DNA of 64,000 nucleotides from Haematobia irritans (Eukaryota; Arthropoda; Insecta; Diptera; Muscidae): assembly GCF_050003625.1 (NCBI RefSeq), contig NC_134399.1, positions 41,432,671 through 41,496,670 on the forward strand, given 5' to 3'. The notes under the pieces are model-generated. The model saw nothing but the letters and a program-made list of their open reading frames with translations. It made no database searches and was not told the DNA's origin. A program made the position numbers and the translations under genes. This document shows, in pieces, positions 32,009-43,555 of the stretch (positions are counted from its first letter, which is position 1; every line of letters begins with the position of its first letter).

Positions 32009-33728
32009 AAGTATATACAGCAGTAAGTTCGGCCGGGCCGAATCTTAAATACCCACCACCATGAACCAAATATTAGGGTTTCCTTTGAAATTTCAGGAGG
32101 GCTTGAGGACTTGAGGACACTTCCCGAAGATAAATTTAAAGATTTCACCTATGAGGACTATATCAGATTCTGGATTTATAAGAACCATTTTTGTTTGAGT
32201 TTTAGAGGAATCATTAACATCTCTTGTAAGTGTGCAAGAAAATTATAAAATAACGTCTTGATTTGAAATCTTAAATCTGTAGAAGTAAAATCTGGAAATT
32301 TTACATTGAGTTTCAACCAATTTTCATGATCAGTGCGCCTTCTACACCCTGAAGAAGTGAAGTCGGTCTATATGGAGGCATTACCAAATGGACCGATAAA
32401 AACTTAATCCGATACACGTTTTTGTGAGCCTAAAATACCATAATATTTACAATTTCAGGCAAATCAGATAAAAACTACGGTTTCTAGAAACCCAAGGAGT
32501 TAAATCGGGAGATCGTTCTTATGGGGGCTATACTAATATATGGACCGATACTCACCGTTTTCGGCACACCTCTTTATGACCCGAAAATACCTCTAGATTT
32601 CCAATTTCAGACAAATTAGATAAAAACTACGGTTTCTATAAGCCCAAGACCCCAAATCGGGAGGTCGTTTAATATGGGGACCATACCAAAACATGGACCG
32701 ATACTCACAATTTTTGGCACACATATTTGTGGTCTTACAATACCTCTAGATTTCCAATTTCCGGTAAATTTAATAAAAACTGCGGTTTCTATAAGCCCAA
32801 GAAGTAAAATCGGGAGATCGGTCTATATGGGGGCTATACCAAAATATGGACCGATACTCACAATTTTTGGCACAAGTATTTGTGGTCCTACAATACCTCT
32901 AGATTTCCAATTTCAGGTAAATTGAATAAAAACTGCGGTTTCTATAAGCCCAAGAAGTAAAATCGGGAGATCGGTCTATATGGGGGCTATACCAAAACAT
33001 GGACCGATACTCACCATTTTTGGCACACCTCTTTATAGTCCTAAAATACCTCTAGATTTCCCATTTCAGACAAATTGGATAAAAACTACGGTTTCTATAA
33101 GCCCAAGACCCCAAATCGGGAGGTCGTTTTATATGGGGACCATACCAAAACATGGACCGATACTCACAATTTTTGGCACACGTATTTTTGGTCCTACAAT
33201 ATCTCTAGATTTCCAATTTCAGGTAAATTGAATAAAAAGTGCGGTTTCTATAAGCCCAAGAAGTAAAATCGGAAGATCGGTCTATATGGGGGCTATACCA
33301 AAACATGGACCGATACTCACCATTTTTGGCACACCTCTTTATGGTCATAAAATACCTCTAGATTTCAAATTTCAGGCAAATTGGATAAAAACTACGATTT
33401 CTATAAGCCCAAGACCCCAAATCGGGAGGTCGGTTTATATGGGGACTATATCAAAACCTGGACCGATATAGCCCATCTTCGAACTTGACCTGCCTGCAGA
33501 CAAAAGACGAGTTTGTGCTAAATTTCAGCACGATTGCTTCATTAGTGAATACTGTAGCGTGATTACAACAGACAGACGGACATCGTTATATCGTCTTAGA
33601 ATTTCTCCCTGATCAATAATATATATATATACTTTATATAGTCGGAAATCGATATATCGATGTGTTTGTAACACATGACAAACTTATTATACCCCCGTCA
33701 CCATTCTATGGTGGTGGGTATAAAAATA
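32009..33728. repeat. Second abundant fly repeat with internal 153-bp tandem array
   Basis: It runs from acaagtatatacagcagtaa to attctatggtggtgggtata, with short inverted sequence (accaccat/atggtggt) near the ends. It carries a regular tandem array (32521-33438). A degenerate relative is at 56030-56160. No protein gene was recognised. Confidence 0.65.
32521..33438 (+). repeat. Tandem array of six 153-bp units
   Basis: Units start with atggggNctatacca-like words at 32521, 32674, 32827, 32980, 33133 and 33286, with a partial unit at 33439. 153 bp is exactly 51 codons, so the array stays open over long stretches and produces repetitive ORFs (MGAIPKHGPILTIFGT). I take these as incidental. Confidence 0.9.
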
Positions 33729-34178
33729 TTGTATGCATACCTATGCATAAATAAAATTTTCTACACATGAGATTATATGAATATTTTTTTTTTTTTTAAA
33801 TTAAAATCCTAGCTACGGCCTTGTGTGCGCTTGCTGAAATCATGATAACTGTGACACCTATTCATAACTCCCCCAGATACACAGAATTGACCTCTTGAGT
33901 CTTACTTTTCCCCATGACATACATCGCGAGCAGACTTATTTTATTGAGTCTGTTATGAATACGAGCCTTTTGCAATTCTGTACAAACCATTTAATAAACT
34001 AGCAAAACGTGGTCCATATCGTCCCATAAATAGCCCTCAAATAAACCAATCTCCTGATTTGACCAATCTATGAATTGACCATTTGGTCCACAATCAGATA
34101 TAGCCCAAAAATTGCAGAATGTGAACAAATTGGGAGTTTCAGTTCAAATACTTGGTAAGGAAAGAATGCTTTTGTCGA

Positions 34179-34457
34179 TACACACAAAAAAATTGTTTTC
34201 TGATTCAATCACGAAATTAATTGATCAAATTAATTTTTTAATTGAAATATCTTCAAATGATAGTATCAACAGAAATAATAATATCAATTAAAAATGTATT
34301 GATCCAATTAAAAAATAATTTATACTATTAATTTTTGTTTCAATTTATATTCATTTTTTCAAAATTTGTTCAATCAATTAAATTTTTAATTGAATAGTTT
34401 TTAAAACTCAATTAAGACTTTAATTGGAAAATTTTTCATTAATTTTTTTTCTGTGTA
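34179..34457. mobile_element. AT-rich ttaatt MITE with TA ends
   Basis: The ends TA-cacacaaaaaaattg and ttttttctgtg-TA are imperfect TIRs, and the interior is rich in caattaa/ttaattg. Relatives lie at 11165-11420 and 42480-42740. 34458-34925 shows no gene. Confidence 0.6.
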
Positions 34458-34925
34458 CCTGCATGTAGGATCGGTGCTAGTAAAAATGTATGGCTTTTTA
34501 ACAGACATTTGCTTGTCCTTTCATTTTTGAAATTTTATTCTTATAATGACGAAAAATAATAAATTCATGTTTTTTCAAGATCGAGGCATTTTTTCAATAT
34601 TTTATTTATTTTTCCCAATATTTTGCGATTACGATATCGAATCGCTTCCTCAGGGGTCTACAGTAGATTTATAGAAATTACATTTCATAAATATCATAGT
34701 ATTAATATTTAGTGTCATTTAGGTTATAAAATGTAGCCGGAATTTCGAATTACGGAAACTTTGCAATATTTTCACGGCAGCTTTCCAGGAAATGCCCGGA
34801 AATTCTTCTTCGCAAGTAGGTTCTAGCCAATATTATTGTCAATCAGATTCGACGATTAGAGCCAACTGCTAGAAAAAATATATAATAAGAATACAAACAA
34901 TCCAAACCTATTCAGTACATCTGTA

Positions 34926-36215
34926 CGAGGGCAGTTCGGGAACTTCTTAGCCTAGCACAAAAAGTGCGGTATAAACAGAAAAAAGTTAAGTGTTTTGGAA
35001 ACTTCCATCTCTGTTATGAATACATGTTAAATTTTGTTTCGATCTGGCAACTCCTTCATATAGAAACAGGTGTTCGAAAAAGACGCATCCCCAATTTTTT
35101 TACAATGGAAAAATTAGAAACGCGTGCTGTCATTAAATATTTACATAAAAAAGGTTTATCGGGACAAGAAATTCATTCATAATGATATGGTGAATGTGTT
35201 AGGTGAAAGTGCTCCTTCAGATGCAACAGTAAAAAAATGGATTGCTGAATTTAAACGTGGTCGTACAAGCATTGAAGATGAACCACGTAGTGGACGTCCA
35301 AAAACAGCAAAAACAACAGAAATTGTAGCCAAAGTGCATGATATATGGTATTAAATGATCGACGAATAAAAGTGCGTGAAATTGTTAATATCATGGGCAT
35401 CTCAAATGATCGAGTCCATTCAATTTTGCATGAAGAACTACAGATGAAAAAGCTTTCTGAGTGCCGCATTTGTTAACAGTCGATCAAAAACGCATAAGAA
35501 TGAACATTTCTCAAGCTTGTTTGGATCGTTTTAAGCGAAATAAAATGGATTTAAAGCGTCGTTTCATAGCTGTTGATGAGACATGGATCCACCACTATAC
35601 TCCAGAGACAAAAGAACAATCCAAACAATGGACTGACGCTAGAGGAAGTGCCCCAAAGAAGGCAAACACAATTCAATTGACTGGTAAGGTTATGGCAACG
35701 GTTTGTTGGGACTTCAAAGGTATTTTATTGATTGACTATCTGCAAAAGGGTAAAATAATAAATTCAGAGTACTATTGCAACCTTTTGGATCAATTAAATG
35801 TACAAATTCGAGAAAAGCGTCCTGGCTTACAACAAAAAATAATTTTTCATCAAGACAACGCACCAGCGCACAAGAGTGTTTTAACAATGGCTAAAATCAA
35901 CGAATTAAAGTACGAGTTGCTTGACCACCCACCTTATTCTCCTGATTTAGCTCCCAGTGACTTTTACTTGTTCCCAAATCTAAAAAAATCCTTGCTGGCA
36001 AGCGTTTTACCTCAAATGAAGATTCAATTACAGTTGTAAACCAATATTTTGAAGACCTTGAGGAAAACTATTTTAATCAAGGGATAGAATTGCTAGAAAA
36101 GCGTTGGACTAAGTGTATTGAAGTTTCAGGAGATTATATTGAAAAATAAAAATATTTTTGCAAAACTAACTATTCTCTTTCATTGATAGGCTAAGAAGTT
36201 TCCGAGCCGCCCTCG
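34926..36215 (+). mobile_element. Nearly full-length mariner element
   Basis: 1290 bp with ~28-bp TIRs (cgagggcagttcgggaactt and its near complement), flanked by TA (34924-34925 and 36216-36217). The length matches a complete mariner. Its transposase is disrupted by several small indels. Confidence 0.9.
35105..36149 (+). pseudogene. mariner transposase (DD34D), frameshifted
   Basis: ATG at 35105 (MEKLETRAVIKYLHKKG) starts an N-terminal helix-turn-helix. The frame breaks near 35175 (short duplication of ttca), near 35345 (extra TA), near 35455 (deletion) and near 35990. The catalytic residues persist: VDETWIHHYTPE, FHQDNAPAHKS and SPDLAPSDFYLF. It ends VSGDYIEK just before the right TIR. It would have catalysed cut-and-paste movement to TA sites and cannot now yield a complete enzyme. 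Confidence 0.88.
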
Positions 36216-36339
36216 TATGTTGGATAAAAACTTTTTGGTGCTTAAAAGAAATATCGAAGTTGACGGGTTCTAAATATATAATGATTTCGGTATTGATTTT
36301 AGACTTTCGCACTTAATCGTCTTATATAGAGGAGTCTAA

Positions 36340-36730
36340 TAAAATGTTATGAACCGATATTAACCAATTTTCGCATGATAATTAGAAGCCAAATTTGAAC
36401 CGGATCGGATTAAATAAGTTTCTCCATGGGGTCGGTTTATATGGGAGCTTTATATAATTATAGACCGATATGTACCAATTTTGCCTTCTTAAGGGCACAA
36501 AGTAACATCACATACCAAATTTTAATCAGAACGGATGAAATTTGCTCTTCAAATAGTTTTCGGAAGACTCGTCTAGGAATCTGTTTATATGAGGGCTATA
36601 CTAACTAACTATCATCCGACCTACATTAATAACAACTTCTTGTTTCAAGTTTCGTTCGGAATTTTGCGTTATTTCAACAGACGGACGGACATCGCCAGAT
36701 CAACTCAGAAATGCTGCATATATACATAGG
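36340..36730. repeat. Fragment of the abundant fly repeat
   Basis: It has accgatattaaccaattttc, tttatatgggagctttatat and gacggacggacatcg words like those at 13551-14577, in the opposite orientation. Confidence 0.5.
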
Positions 36731-36868
36731 CTATGACTTATTTTGAGTATTTTCAATCTTTGGCTTACAGTTTTACATGTAATTAAAAAAACATTTTTTC
36801 TTTAAACCATCTGTATAATTGGGATGTTTAAACTGACATTTGTTTGTACCTGTATATCATTGTAAGTA

Positions 36869-37800
36869 AAGGGTGATTTGTTAAGAGCTTGATAACTTTT
36901 TTTTAAAAAAAACGCATAAAATTTGCAAAATCTCATCGGTTCTTTATTTGAAACGTTAGATTGGTCCATGACATTTACTTTTTGAAGATAATTTCATTTA
37001 AATGTTGACCGCGGCTGTGTCTTAGGTGGTCCATTCGGAAAGTCCAATTTTGGGCAACTTTTTCGAGCATTTCGGCCGGAATAGCCCGAATTTCTTCGGA
37101 AATGTTGTCTTCCAAAGCTGGAATAGTTGCTGGCTTATTTCTGTAGACTTTAGACTTGACGTAGCCCCACAAAAAATAGTCTAAAGGCGTCAAATCGCAT
37201 GATCTTGGTGGCCAACTTACCGGTCCATTTCTTGAGATGAATTGTTCTCCGAAGTTTTCCCTTAAAATGGCCATAGAATCGCGAGCTGTGTGGCATGTAG
37301 CGCCATCTTGTTGAAACCACATGTCAACCAAGTTCAGTTCTTCCATTTTTGGCAACAAAAAGTTTGTTAGCATCGAACGATAGCGATCGCCATTCACCGT
37401 AACGTTGCGTCCAACAGCATCTTTGAAAAAATACGGTCCAATGATTCCACCAGCGTACAAACCACACCAAACAGTGCATTTTGCGGGATGCATGGGCAGT
37501 TCTTGAACGGCTTCTGGTTGCTCTTCACTCCAAATGCGGCAATTTTGCTTATTTACGTAGCCATTCAACCAGAAATGAGCCTCATCGCTGAACAAAATTT
37601 GTCGATAAAAAAGCGGATTTTCTGCCAACTTTTCTAGGGCCCATTCACTGAAAATTCGACGTTGTGGCAGATCGTAAGTCTATTCATGATGAAATGTCAA
37701 AGCATACTGAGCATCTTTCTCTTTGACACCATGTCTGAAATCCCACGTGATCTGTCAAATACTAATGCATGAAAATCCTAACCTCAAAAGAATCACCCTT
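36869..37800 (-). mobile_element. DD41D-type element, copy 2, with transposase core ORF
   Basis: 932 bp, flanked by TA (36867-36868 and 37801-37802), TIR aagggtgatttgttaag. The minus-strand ORF (37628-36975, 217 codons) holds the catalytic core SDEAHFW, FQQDGATCHT and SCDLTPLDYFLWG without interruption to its end. The N-terminal DNA-binding region is absent, and the ATG at 37687 is out of frame with the core. It would not make a complete transposase. Confidence 0.85.
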
Positions 37801-38496
37801 TATATTGCAAAAAGAATTTAATGGTGTTTTCTTTTCCCAAAAAGTGCTGTCCCTTCATTTTGTCTAAACAGAATGCGCATTTTTAAAATGTTGCCAGCAA
37901 CCTAAAAAATTGTATCAGATACAAAGATACAAAGAATTCAAAGGAGCAAACAGGGCTACGCAGCACTCTTGTTTATCGGCAGTGCTGAAAATGCTCGCAT
38001 TTTGCCTCTATGCGTGGCACTAATTTCACAACAGAATTCGAAGCCTTTTCGCACTTTTGCTTGTTTTTTTTTAGAAAAAATGCCAAAGAAGTGCGCATTT
38101 TTTACAAGAAAAGAAAACACCATAAAATTCGATTCGAGTCTATAAAACTGAAATTGGGATACATATATCATCTATATGACGTATATGAATCAATACGAAA
38201 ACCTTTAAGGGAAGGCCAAAATCTTTGGATGTAAGAAACTTTGTTTGGAGTGTTGAAAGAAATGGTAACATTTTTCGCATTTCTTGAATTGGAATGATCC
38301 AATGCAACAATTCAAAAGGTTAGTTTATTAAATGAATTGTTGAAGAAAAGTAACTTTCAAAAAATCAATATTTTCGCACGAATTTAGTACCGGCCTTTAG
38401 ATAGAATTATTAGATATATGTTATGTATCAATGCTGTTTGCCTATCTGTTACTGAGCTTGGATCGCAGATTCAACTCCCAAATGGGATCCGGCCTT
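37801..38496. other. No gene seen; scrap of MITE family Y
   Basis: The stretch about 38130-38245 (aagggaaggccaaaatcttt and neighbours) matches the right end of the element at 54614-55905. The rest is unassigned AT-rich sequence. Confidence 0.4.
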
Positions 38497-40264
38497 AGGT
38501 TAGGTTAGGTGGCAGCCAGATGTATCAGGCTCACTTAAACTATTCAGTCCATTGTGATACCACAGTTGTGAACTTCTCTCTTATCACTGAGAGCTGCCCG
38601 ATTCCATGTTAAGCTCAATGACAAGGGACCTCCTTTTTATAGTCCGAACGGCGTTCCACATTGCAGTAAAACCAGTTAGAGAAGCTTCGAAACACTCAGA
38701 AATGTCACCAGCATTACTGAGGTGGGATAATCCACCGCTGAAAAACTTTTTGGTGTTCGGTCAAAGCAGGAATCGAACCCACGACCTTGTGTATGCAAGG
38801 CGGGCATCAGCGTTGCCAATTTGGCTTTTTTCCCGCTAGATTTGGCTTTTTTTGAAGACGTTTAGCGGGAAAAAAATGCATTTAGCTTTTAGCTTTTTTT
38901 CTGGCTTTTTTTCATGACCCTTTTAGCTATTTTTGGCTTTTTTATTTTCGACATGTTTCTATTGAAATATGGATAAAACGGCGTTTTTATCTAAGCCTTG
39001 CTGCAAGAATAAGAGTATCCACATATTTCAAAGCTCAGTTGAAACATTAATAATGATTCCAGCCATTATGCGGGCATTTTTGTAGCAAATACACCTTGTT
39101 GTAAAGTTTTTTTCATCATATTCATAAAAGTTATCGTAAACTTTAAATCTACTATTACCATACAAATTTGTTAGATAAACTGTCAGTAAATTATTGGGAA
39201 TATTAGCATTTGACTCGTTAATCGTTTTTATGTTATTATAATATTCTTAAGTTATTACGATATTACTAAATTAAAATAGTAGATGTGGATTGCTTTGTGC
39301 ACTGAAAAAATATTGTCGTGAGCCCAAAGATTTCATCTCCTTAAAATACGAACGCGAATTTTGGTTATAATAGCATTTTTGAATTTCTCTTATATAAACT
39401 GTTTTCCTTGTCCAAAAGACGATAAAGTCGTTTTGTCCTTATAATTAAGTGATTCAACTTAAAAATGGGTATCTTTTCATGAAAGAAGGAAGAATTAATG
39501 AAATAGTCTTTAAATGTGAGGAGTTTTTGCATCTTGACCACAAACCAAAATAGCATTCAAAAATAGAAGATGTTTTTCAACACTTTATTTTAAAAACGTA
39601 TATGTTAAAATAATTTCTACTTGAAGTCGAGTCTGAATTTGGAAATTTAAGTTGGCGTTAGCACGTTTTTAAAGCACTTTGATAGCTCATGAAGAAAAGG
39701 AAAATGTTTTTATTGGGAAATGTAAACTGTAGGTATCTTCTACAATTTAAATAAAAGTAATGTATTTCGAATTTCTCACAATTTCAAAACCAAACTAAAA
39801 TTTTATTTAAAAAAAACGACAAATCATTTTCTTACCCAATCCAAAGCTTGCTTAGATTATTTAATATTTTAAAATAACAAGTAAATAAAATAGAGGTGTT
39901 GAGAAGGTAACTCCCACAAAACGAAAGACTTCCAGTAAAAAAATTGTGATAGTAATCAAAATGTATCGAATACGCAAACAGAGCTAATATGCCTTAGATA
40001 TTGTTACAGTCTCACAGAAGTGGAATTGAACTGAATTAAAATGAAAATAATATGCATTTTAAGTGAAATAAAGCCTTTAAGTTTGTTAAATTTCAATCAA
40101 AAATTTGACTTTTGATACAAAAAAAATTTAGCTTTTTTTCTAGCTATTTTTTAGAATTTTTTAGCTTTTTTTAGCTATTTTTTTGGGCAAATCTAGCGGT
40201 TTTTGGTGAAACAATTCTGGCAACGCTGGCGGGCATGCTAACCATTGCGTCACGGTGGCTCCCT
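38497..40264 (-). mobile_element. tRNA-derived SINE split by a hAT MITE
   Basis: SINE sequence at 38497-38807 and 40237-40264 is continuous once 38808-40228 and one copy of its 8-bp duplication are removed. An imperfect target duplication flanks the SINE (atccggcctt at 38487, atcctgcctt at 40265). It is the same family as 12827-13179. Confidence 0.85.
38808..40228. mobile_element. 1.4-kb hAT-type non-autonomous element inserted in a SINE
   Basis: TIRs start cagcgttgcca on both ends, and a perfect 8-bp duplication gcgggcat flanks it (38800-38807 and 40229-40236). The subterminal regions repeat ttttggctttttt/tagctttttt motifs. Part of a family X MITE lies inside (from about 39300). No transposase is present. 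Confidence 0.9.
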
Positions 40265-40858
40265 ATCCTGCCTTTGTTCGTCTAAACACAATTTTAGAAT
40301 TGTTCTGCATACACCCAGAAATTTTTTAGTGACACAGCAGAAAAATTTCCTAAAATCGGTAAAAAAAAAGTTTGCTGAAAAAAGGAAAACAGCAACTATG
40401 TGCTGAAAAAAACAAACAATGTCTACTTGATTACACTAAAACTTGTTTTAGTTTGACCGAAACAAACAATAATAAAAGAAATTGAATATCAAATGAAGAA
40501 ATAACAGCGAGCAAAATGTTTGCTTGTCGCATTAAGGGGGGTTTTAAGGATATTAGAGGGCAAAAAAACTATCTTCGGTTCTTGAAAATACAAATTTTAC
40601 GAATTGTTGTACGTTAGACCATGAAGTACAAAAATGTATGAGCAGATACTGACTACTGTTTTGAGCACACTTTTTCTCAATGAATGTACACATTATCTCT
40701 AAAAATTAAGTACGTATAATTTTACTAATCATGTCAACTTTTTCACTTGATATGATTATAGTCTAATAAAAGTAGTAGTTTTTTTGCACGGGATTGGAAA
40801 TTTAATTCCCATAGTAGTTTCTGTATAGCTTCACTTTAAATTTTTTAGAAATATTTGT
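40265..40858. other. No gene seen; MITE scrap near the left
   Basis: 40310-40420 begins acacccagaaattttttagt and has gtttgctgaaaaaagg words like those at 7862-8156. The rest is unassigned. Confidence 0.35.
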
Positions 40859-41136
40859 TACACAGGAGAAAATTTCCGTAGTTAAATTATTCGTTTGTAG
40901 TTAAATTTTATTATTTTTTACGACATTTTCGACAGCCCAATGAAAATTTCGTTTTTTTAAGTATGTCTCAAACATTTTAAGAACTAAACGTGAGTATAAA
41001 GTTCAATGACCGTACACATAAGTTCAATATGAACTAAAGCAAATGAAAATTTTCGTAGGATTCCCAAAAATAGTAAGAATGAATGGTCATGATTTTCTTT
41101 AATTTTAGTTAATTTCTTCTTCTATGTGAGGGTGTA
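40859..41136. mobile_element. Short TA-flanked MITE
   Basis: The ends TA-cacaggagaaaatttcc and tcttctatgtgagggtg-TA are weak TIRs. The interior matches, inverted, the stretch 49995-50246 (acggtcattgaac / gttcaatgaccgt). Confidence 0.5.
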
Positions 41137-41247
41137 ATTTCGAGAACTGCAGTTAAAAAGTACAACGGGGCATTAAATTTTCCTGGTTTTAACAACGCTT
41201 TGTGGAAATCTCAAAATGTGGATTAAATGTAATGTGTAAAATGTAAT

Positions 41248-42051
41248 AAGGGAATATCCACGTCTGTATGTTATTTGGGGTTGTGGCTTAGTTATAATCT
41301 AACGTGGGATGAACACATTGCTCGATTGAGTTCACAGGCTTCATCAGCAGTTGGTATACTCCATAAATTTAGGTGGAAAATTGATACTAGGGTGAAGCTT
41401 ATGATGTATCAATCGTTAGTCCAGTCGCATTTGTGCTACCTCCCTATAGTATATGGGTATAAGATGAGCCATTCACTACGAGCATTGCAATCCACTCAGA
41501 ACAAAGCTCTAAAAATTGTATACAATCTTCCAATCCGGTTTCATACAATACATTTATATAATAATTATGCGAGGAATATTTTGCCCATGAGAGGTCTTTT
41601 TAAATATCAACTTCTGATGTATGTTTTTAAGTCCTTGAGGGGACTGGGATCCTACGGAATTCAGTTTCGTCGTAACATATCCCATACGAATAGAATGACG
41701 AGACATGCCATGGAATTAAGTACAGCAAGATGCCGCTTTGAAGCTACTAAGCAGAGAATATATTATTTTGGTCCTTATGAATACAATCAACTTCCGACTG
41801 ATCTCAAAGAAATACGAGTGTTGTCTACTTTTAAGACACGCCTCAAAAACGTTCTTCTTAATAATATGGAAATACTTATTGCATAAATTTTACTTTAAAC
41901 TGAACATCTTTTTTTTATAATTGATTGATTATCTATGTATTAATTACAAGCTCAAGCAGTTGCTCTTTTTTAGCCTCCTTAAGCCCCTGTGCACTGAGGC
42001 ATTATATATTTGAATATTGTAATATATTGTATAAATAAATAAAAAAAAAAT
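41248..42051 (+). pseudogene. 5'-truncated LINE: RT C-terminal region with A-rich tail
   Basis: An open frame to 41886 codes LWLSYNLTWDEHIARLSSQA, VKLMMYQSLVQSHLCYL and TRLKNVLLN, as in the C-terminal part of jockey/CR1-like ORF2 proteins downstream of the RT core. It ends in ataaataaataaaaaaaaa at about 42033-42051, a LINE-type 3' tail. The RT catalytic motifs are missing, so it is a dead truncated copy and a different family from 18800-22190. Confidence 0.75.
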
Positions 42052-42479
42052 TAGTTCAATTTTCGTACGAGTTAGTTTATTCTTCCTATAAAACAGTTTA
42101 CTTTTTTTTTGGTGTATAATATCTTGCTTTTTATTGACTGTAGTTTGAATTTATCTCTAGTTTTACATTCATAACACGAATTGATTTTATGATATGATGT
42201 GTTTTATTAACAACAAGTTAACGAATACTACGGACTAAACAAAAAATCGAAAACAAAAACAAATTCGAATATTATGGTGTGTATGAACATACACTCTTCC
42301 ATATTGAAACCACATTTGATGCAAGATAGAAATATTGAACAAATATACAGTGAGCGTAAAAACAAACAAACTTTACAAAGGGTTTGTTTCAATTAAAAGT
42401 TTTGCAGTGTTGAGTTTTTCATTTTTGATTTTTAAGTTTAAGTAAAGACATATGTATATACTCTATAGCTAAACAAAAT

Positions 42480-42740
42480 TATGTTAAATAAAATCGTAAT
42501 TATATTTAATTGAGTTTTAAAAACTATTCAATTAAAAATTTAATTGATTAAAATTTTTAATTGAAACAAAAATTAATCACAAAAACTAAAAGTATCAATT
42601 AATTTTTGAATTGGATCAATTAATTTGTTAATGCCTTTCAAATAATTTTTTAATTGGTACTATCATTTCTGTGATTGAAGACATTTCAATTAAAAATTAA
42701 TTGGTTCAATTAATTTCGTGTTTGAAGACAAAAAAAATTG
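42480..42740. mobile_element. AT-rich ttaatt MITE
   Basis: Full of caattaa/ttaattg repeats, closely matching 11165-11420. 42052-42479 shows no feature. Confidence 0.45.
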
Positions 42741-42759
42741 TGCACAGATCCCCAGATTT

Positions 42760-43410
42760 TACTTCTTTGGTACTAATCACAAAAAATTGGACCATATAGG
42801 TTCATAATTGTATATAGCCCCAAATAAAAATCAACCCCCATATTTCACTTTTGCCTCTCTTTTAGCGCGCAAAAATTCATACCGGTCAAGAACTGAATTA
42901 AACCTATATGAACTGAGTTCACCCAGAGAAGGAATATGAGCACCTCAAACATGTTTCGAGAGCAAAATGTTATTTTTGGACAGAGAACATGTAACATGTT
43001 TGCGGCAACCATGTTATTTTCTCAAAAAAACATATGTCTGATTTCGGCAACCATGTATATGTTTGCCGAGAAAACAACATTTTTGCGACAAAAATGTTCC
43101 ATGGTAACCTCCAAAAATAACATTTTGCTCTCGTAACATGGTTGAGGTGATCATATTCCTTCTCTGCGTGTTCTTGACCGGCAATTTTAATCTGCCTTAT
43201 TTGCCTAATATATACCCCGTATGGACTAACTTCCAATTTAGAAGATGATGTTAAAGAGTTTTAAGACACCTTGCCATCGCAAGTATTGCCACAACCCAAG
43301 TAATTCGATTATGGATAACAGTCTTTAGTAAAAGTTTCCCCGCAATCTATGGTGGAGGGTACATAAGATTCAGCCTGGCCGAACTTACGGCCTTATATAC
43401 TTGTTTCTAA
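42760..43410. repeat. Terminal part of the abundant fly repeat, split by a foldback MITE
   Basis: tggaccatataggttcataa and gtatatagcccc words lead into the usual end (tatggtggagggtacataag ... acttacggccttatatactt). A foldback element lies at 42881-43181. Confidence 0.6.
42881..43181. mobile_element. Foldback MITE
   Basis: The outer inverted repeat accggtcaagaac/gttcttgaccgg encloses a second one (agagaaggaatatg / catattccttctct) and a third (gagcaaaatgttatttttgg and its complement). The whole ~300 bp can fold back on itself. A truncated relative is at 51484-51560. Confidence 0.7.
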
Positions 43411-43431
43411 TCTTTTCAGACCTTGGATGAA

Positions 43432-43551
43432 AGAGATTTAGAGCATTGATTGTGTACAATTTCATCTTTTAAAATTAATTGATAAAAAATTGAAAAAAGC
43501 TGCTGTTCGGCTGGAAAAGTTAACACAGTACCCACCGATAGATATTCCATG
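43432..43551 (+). pseudogene. Possible exon relic abutting Gypsy element 2
   Basis: The sequence follows an acceptor-like ctaatcttttcag. It codes TLDERDLEH and then, one frame over, HLLKLIDKKLKKAAVRLEKL and TQYPPIDIP, which looks protein-like. It ends at CATG/GTAT. The GTAT donor-like word is exactly the duplicated target of the LTR element. The frame change and stop suggest a decayed exon. I do not recognise the protein. Confidence 0.3.
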
Positions 43552-43555
43552 GTAT

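Larger units (their letters stand above)
30650..33823 (+). mobile_element. hAT element relic with two further elements inside
   Basis: The ends share caaggccgta in inverted orientation and are flanked by the perfect 8-bp duplication tgtgcgct (30642-30649 and 33824-33831). It contains G/C runs near the 5' end (~30664-30702), a transposase C-terminal fragment, a hAT MITE (31115-31810) and a tandem-repeat element (32009-33728). Most of the transposase is missing. Confidence 0.85.
30577..34130. repeat. Abundant fly repeat, copy 3, split by a hAT element
   Basis: 30577-30649 (accctccaccattggatggg) continues at 33832-34130 (tgctgaaatcatgataac, then cgtcccataaatagccctca). The hAT element 30650-33823 lies between. 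30341-30576 shows no feature. Confidence 0.65.

Noticed and set aside
32521..33438. CRISPR-like array
   Set aside because: Units are tandem, without unique spacers, and the genome is clearly a fly nuclear genome.
32674..33471. Several 60-80-codon ORFs with MGAIPKHGPILTIFG
   Set aside because: They come from the 153-bp tandem array, whose period is a multiple of three. There is no start context or other gene signal.
41275..41886. Host gene of 203 codons
   Set aside because: Content matches the C-terminal part of LINE ORF2 proteins and an A-rich LINE tail follows.
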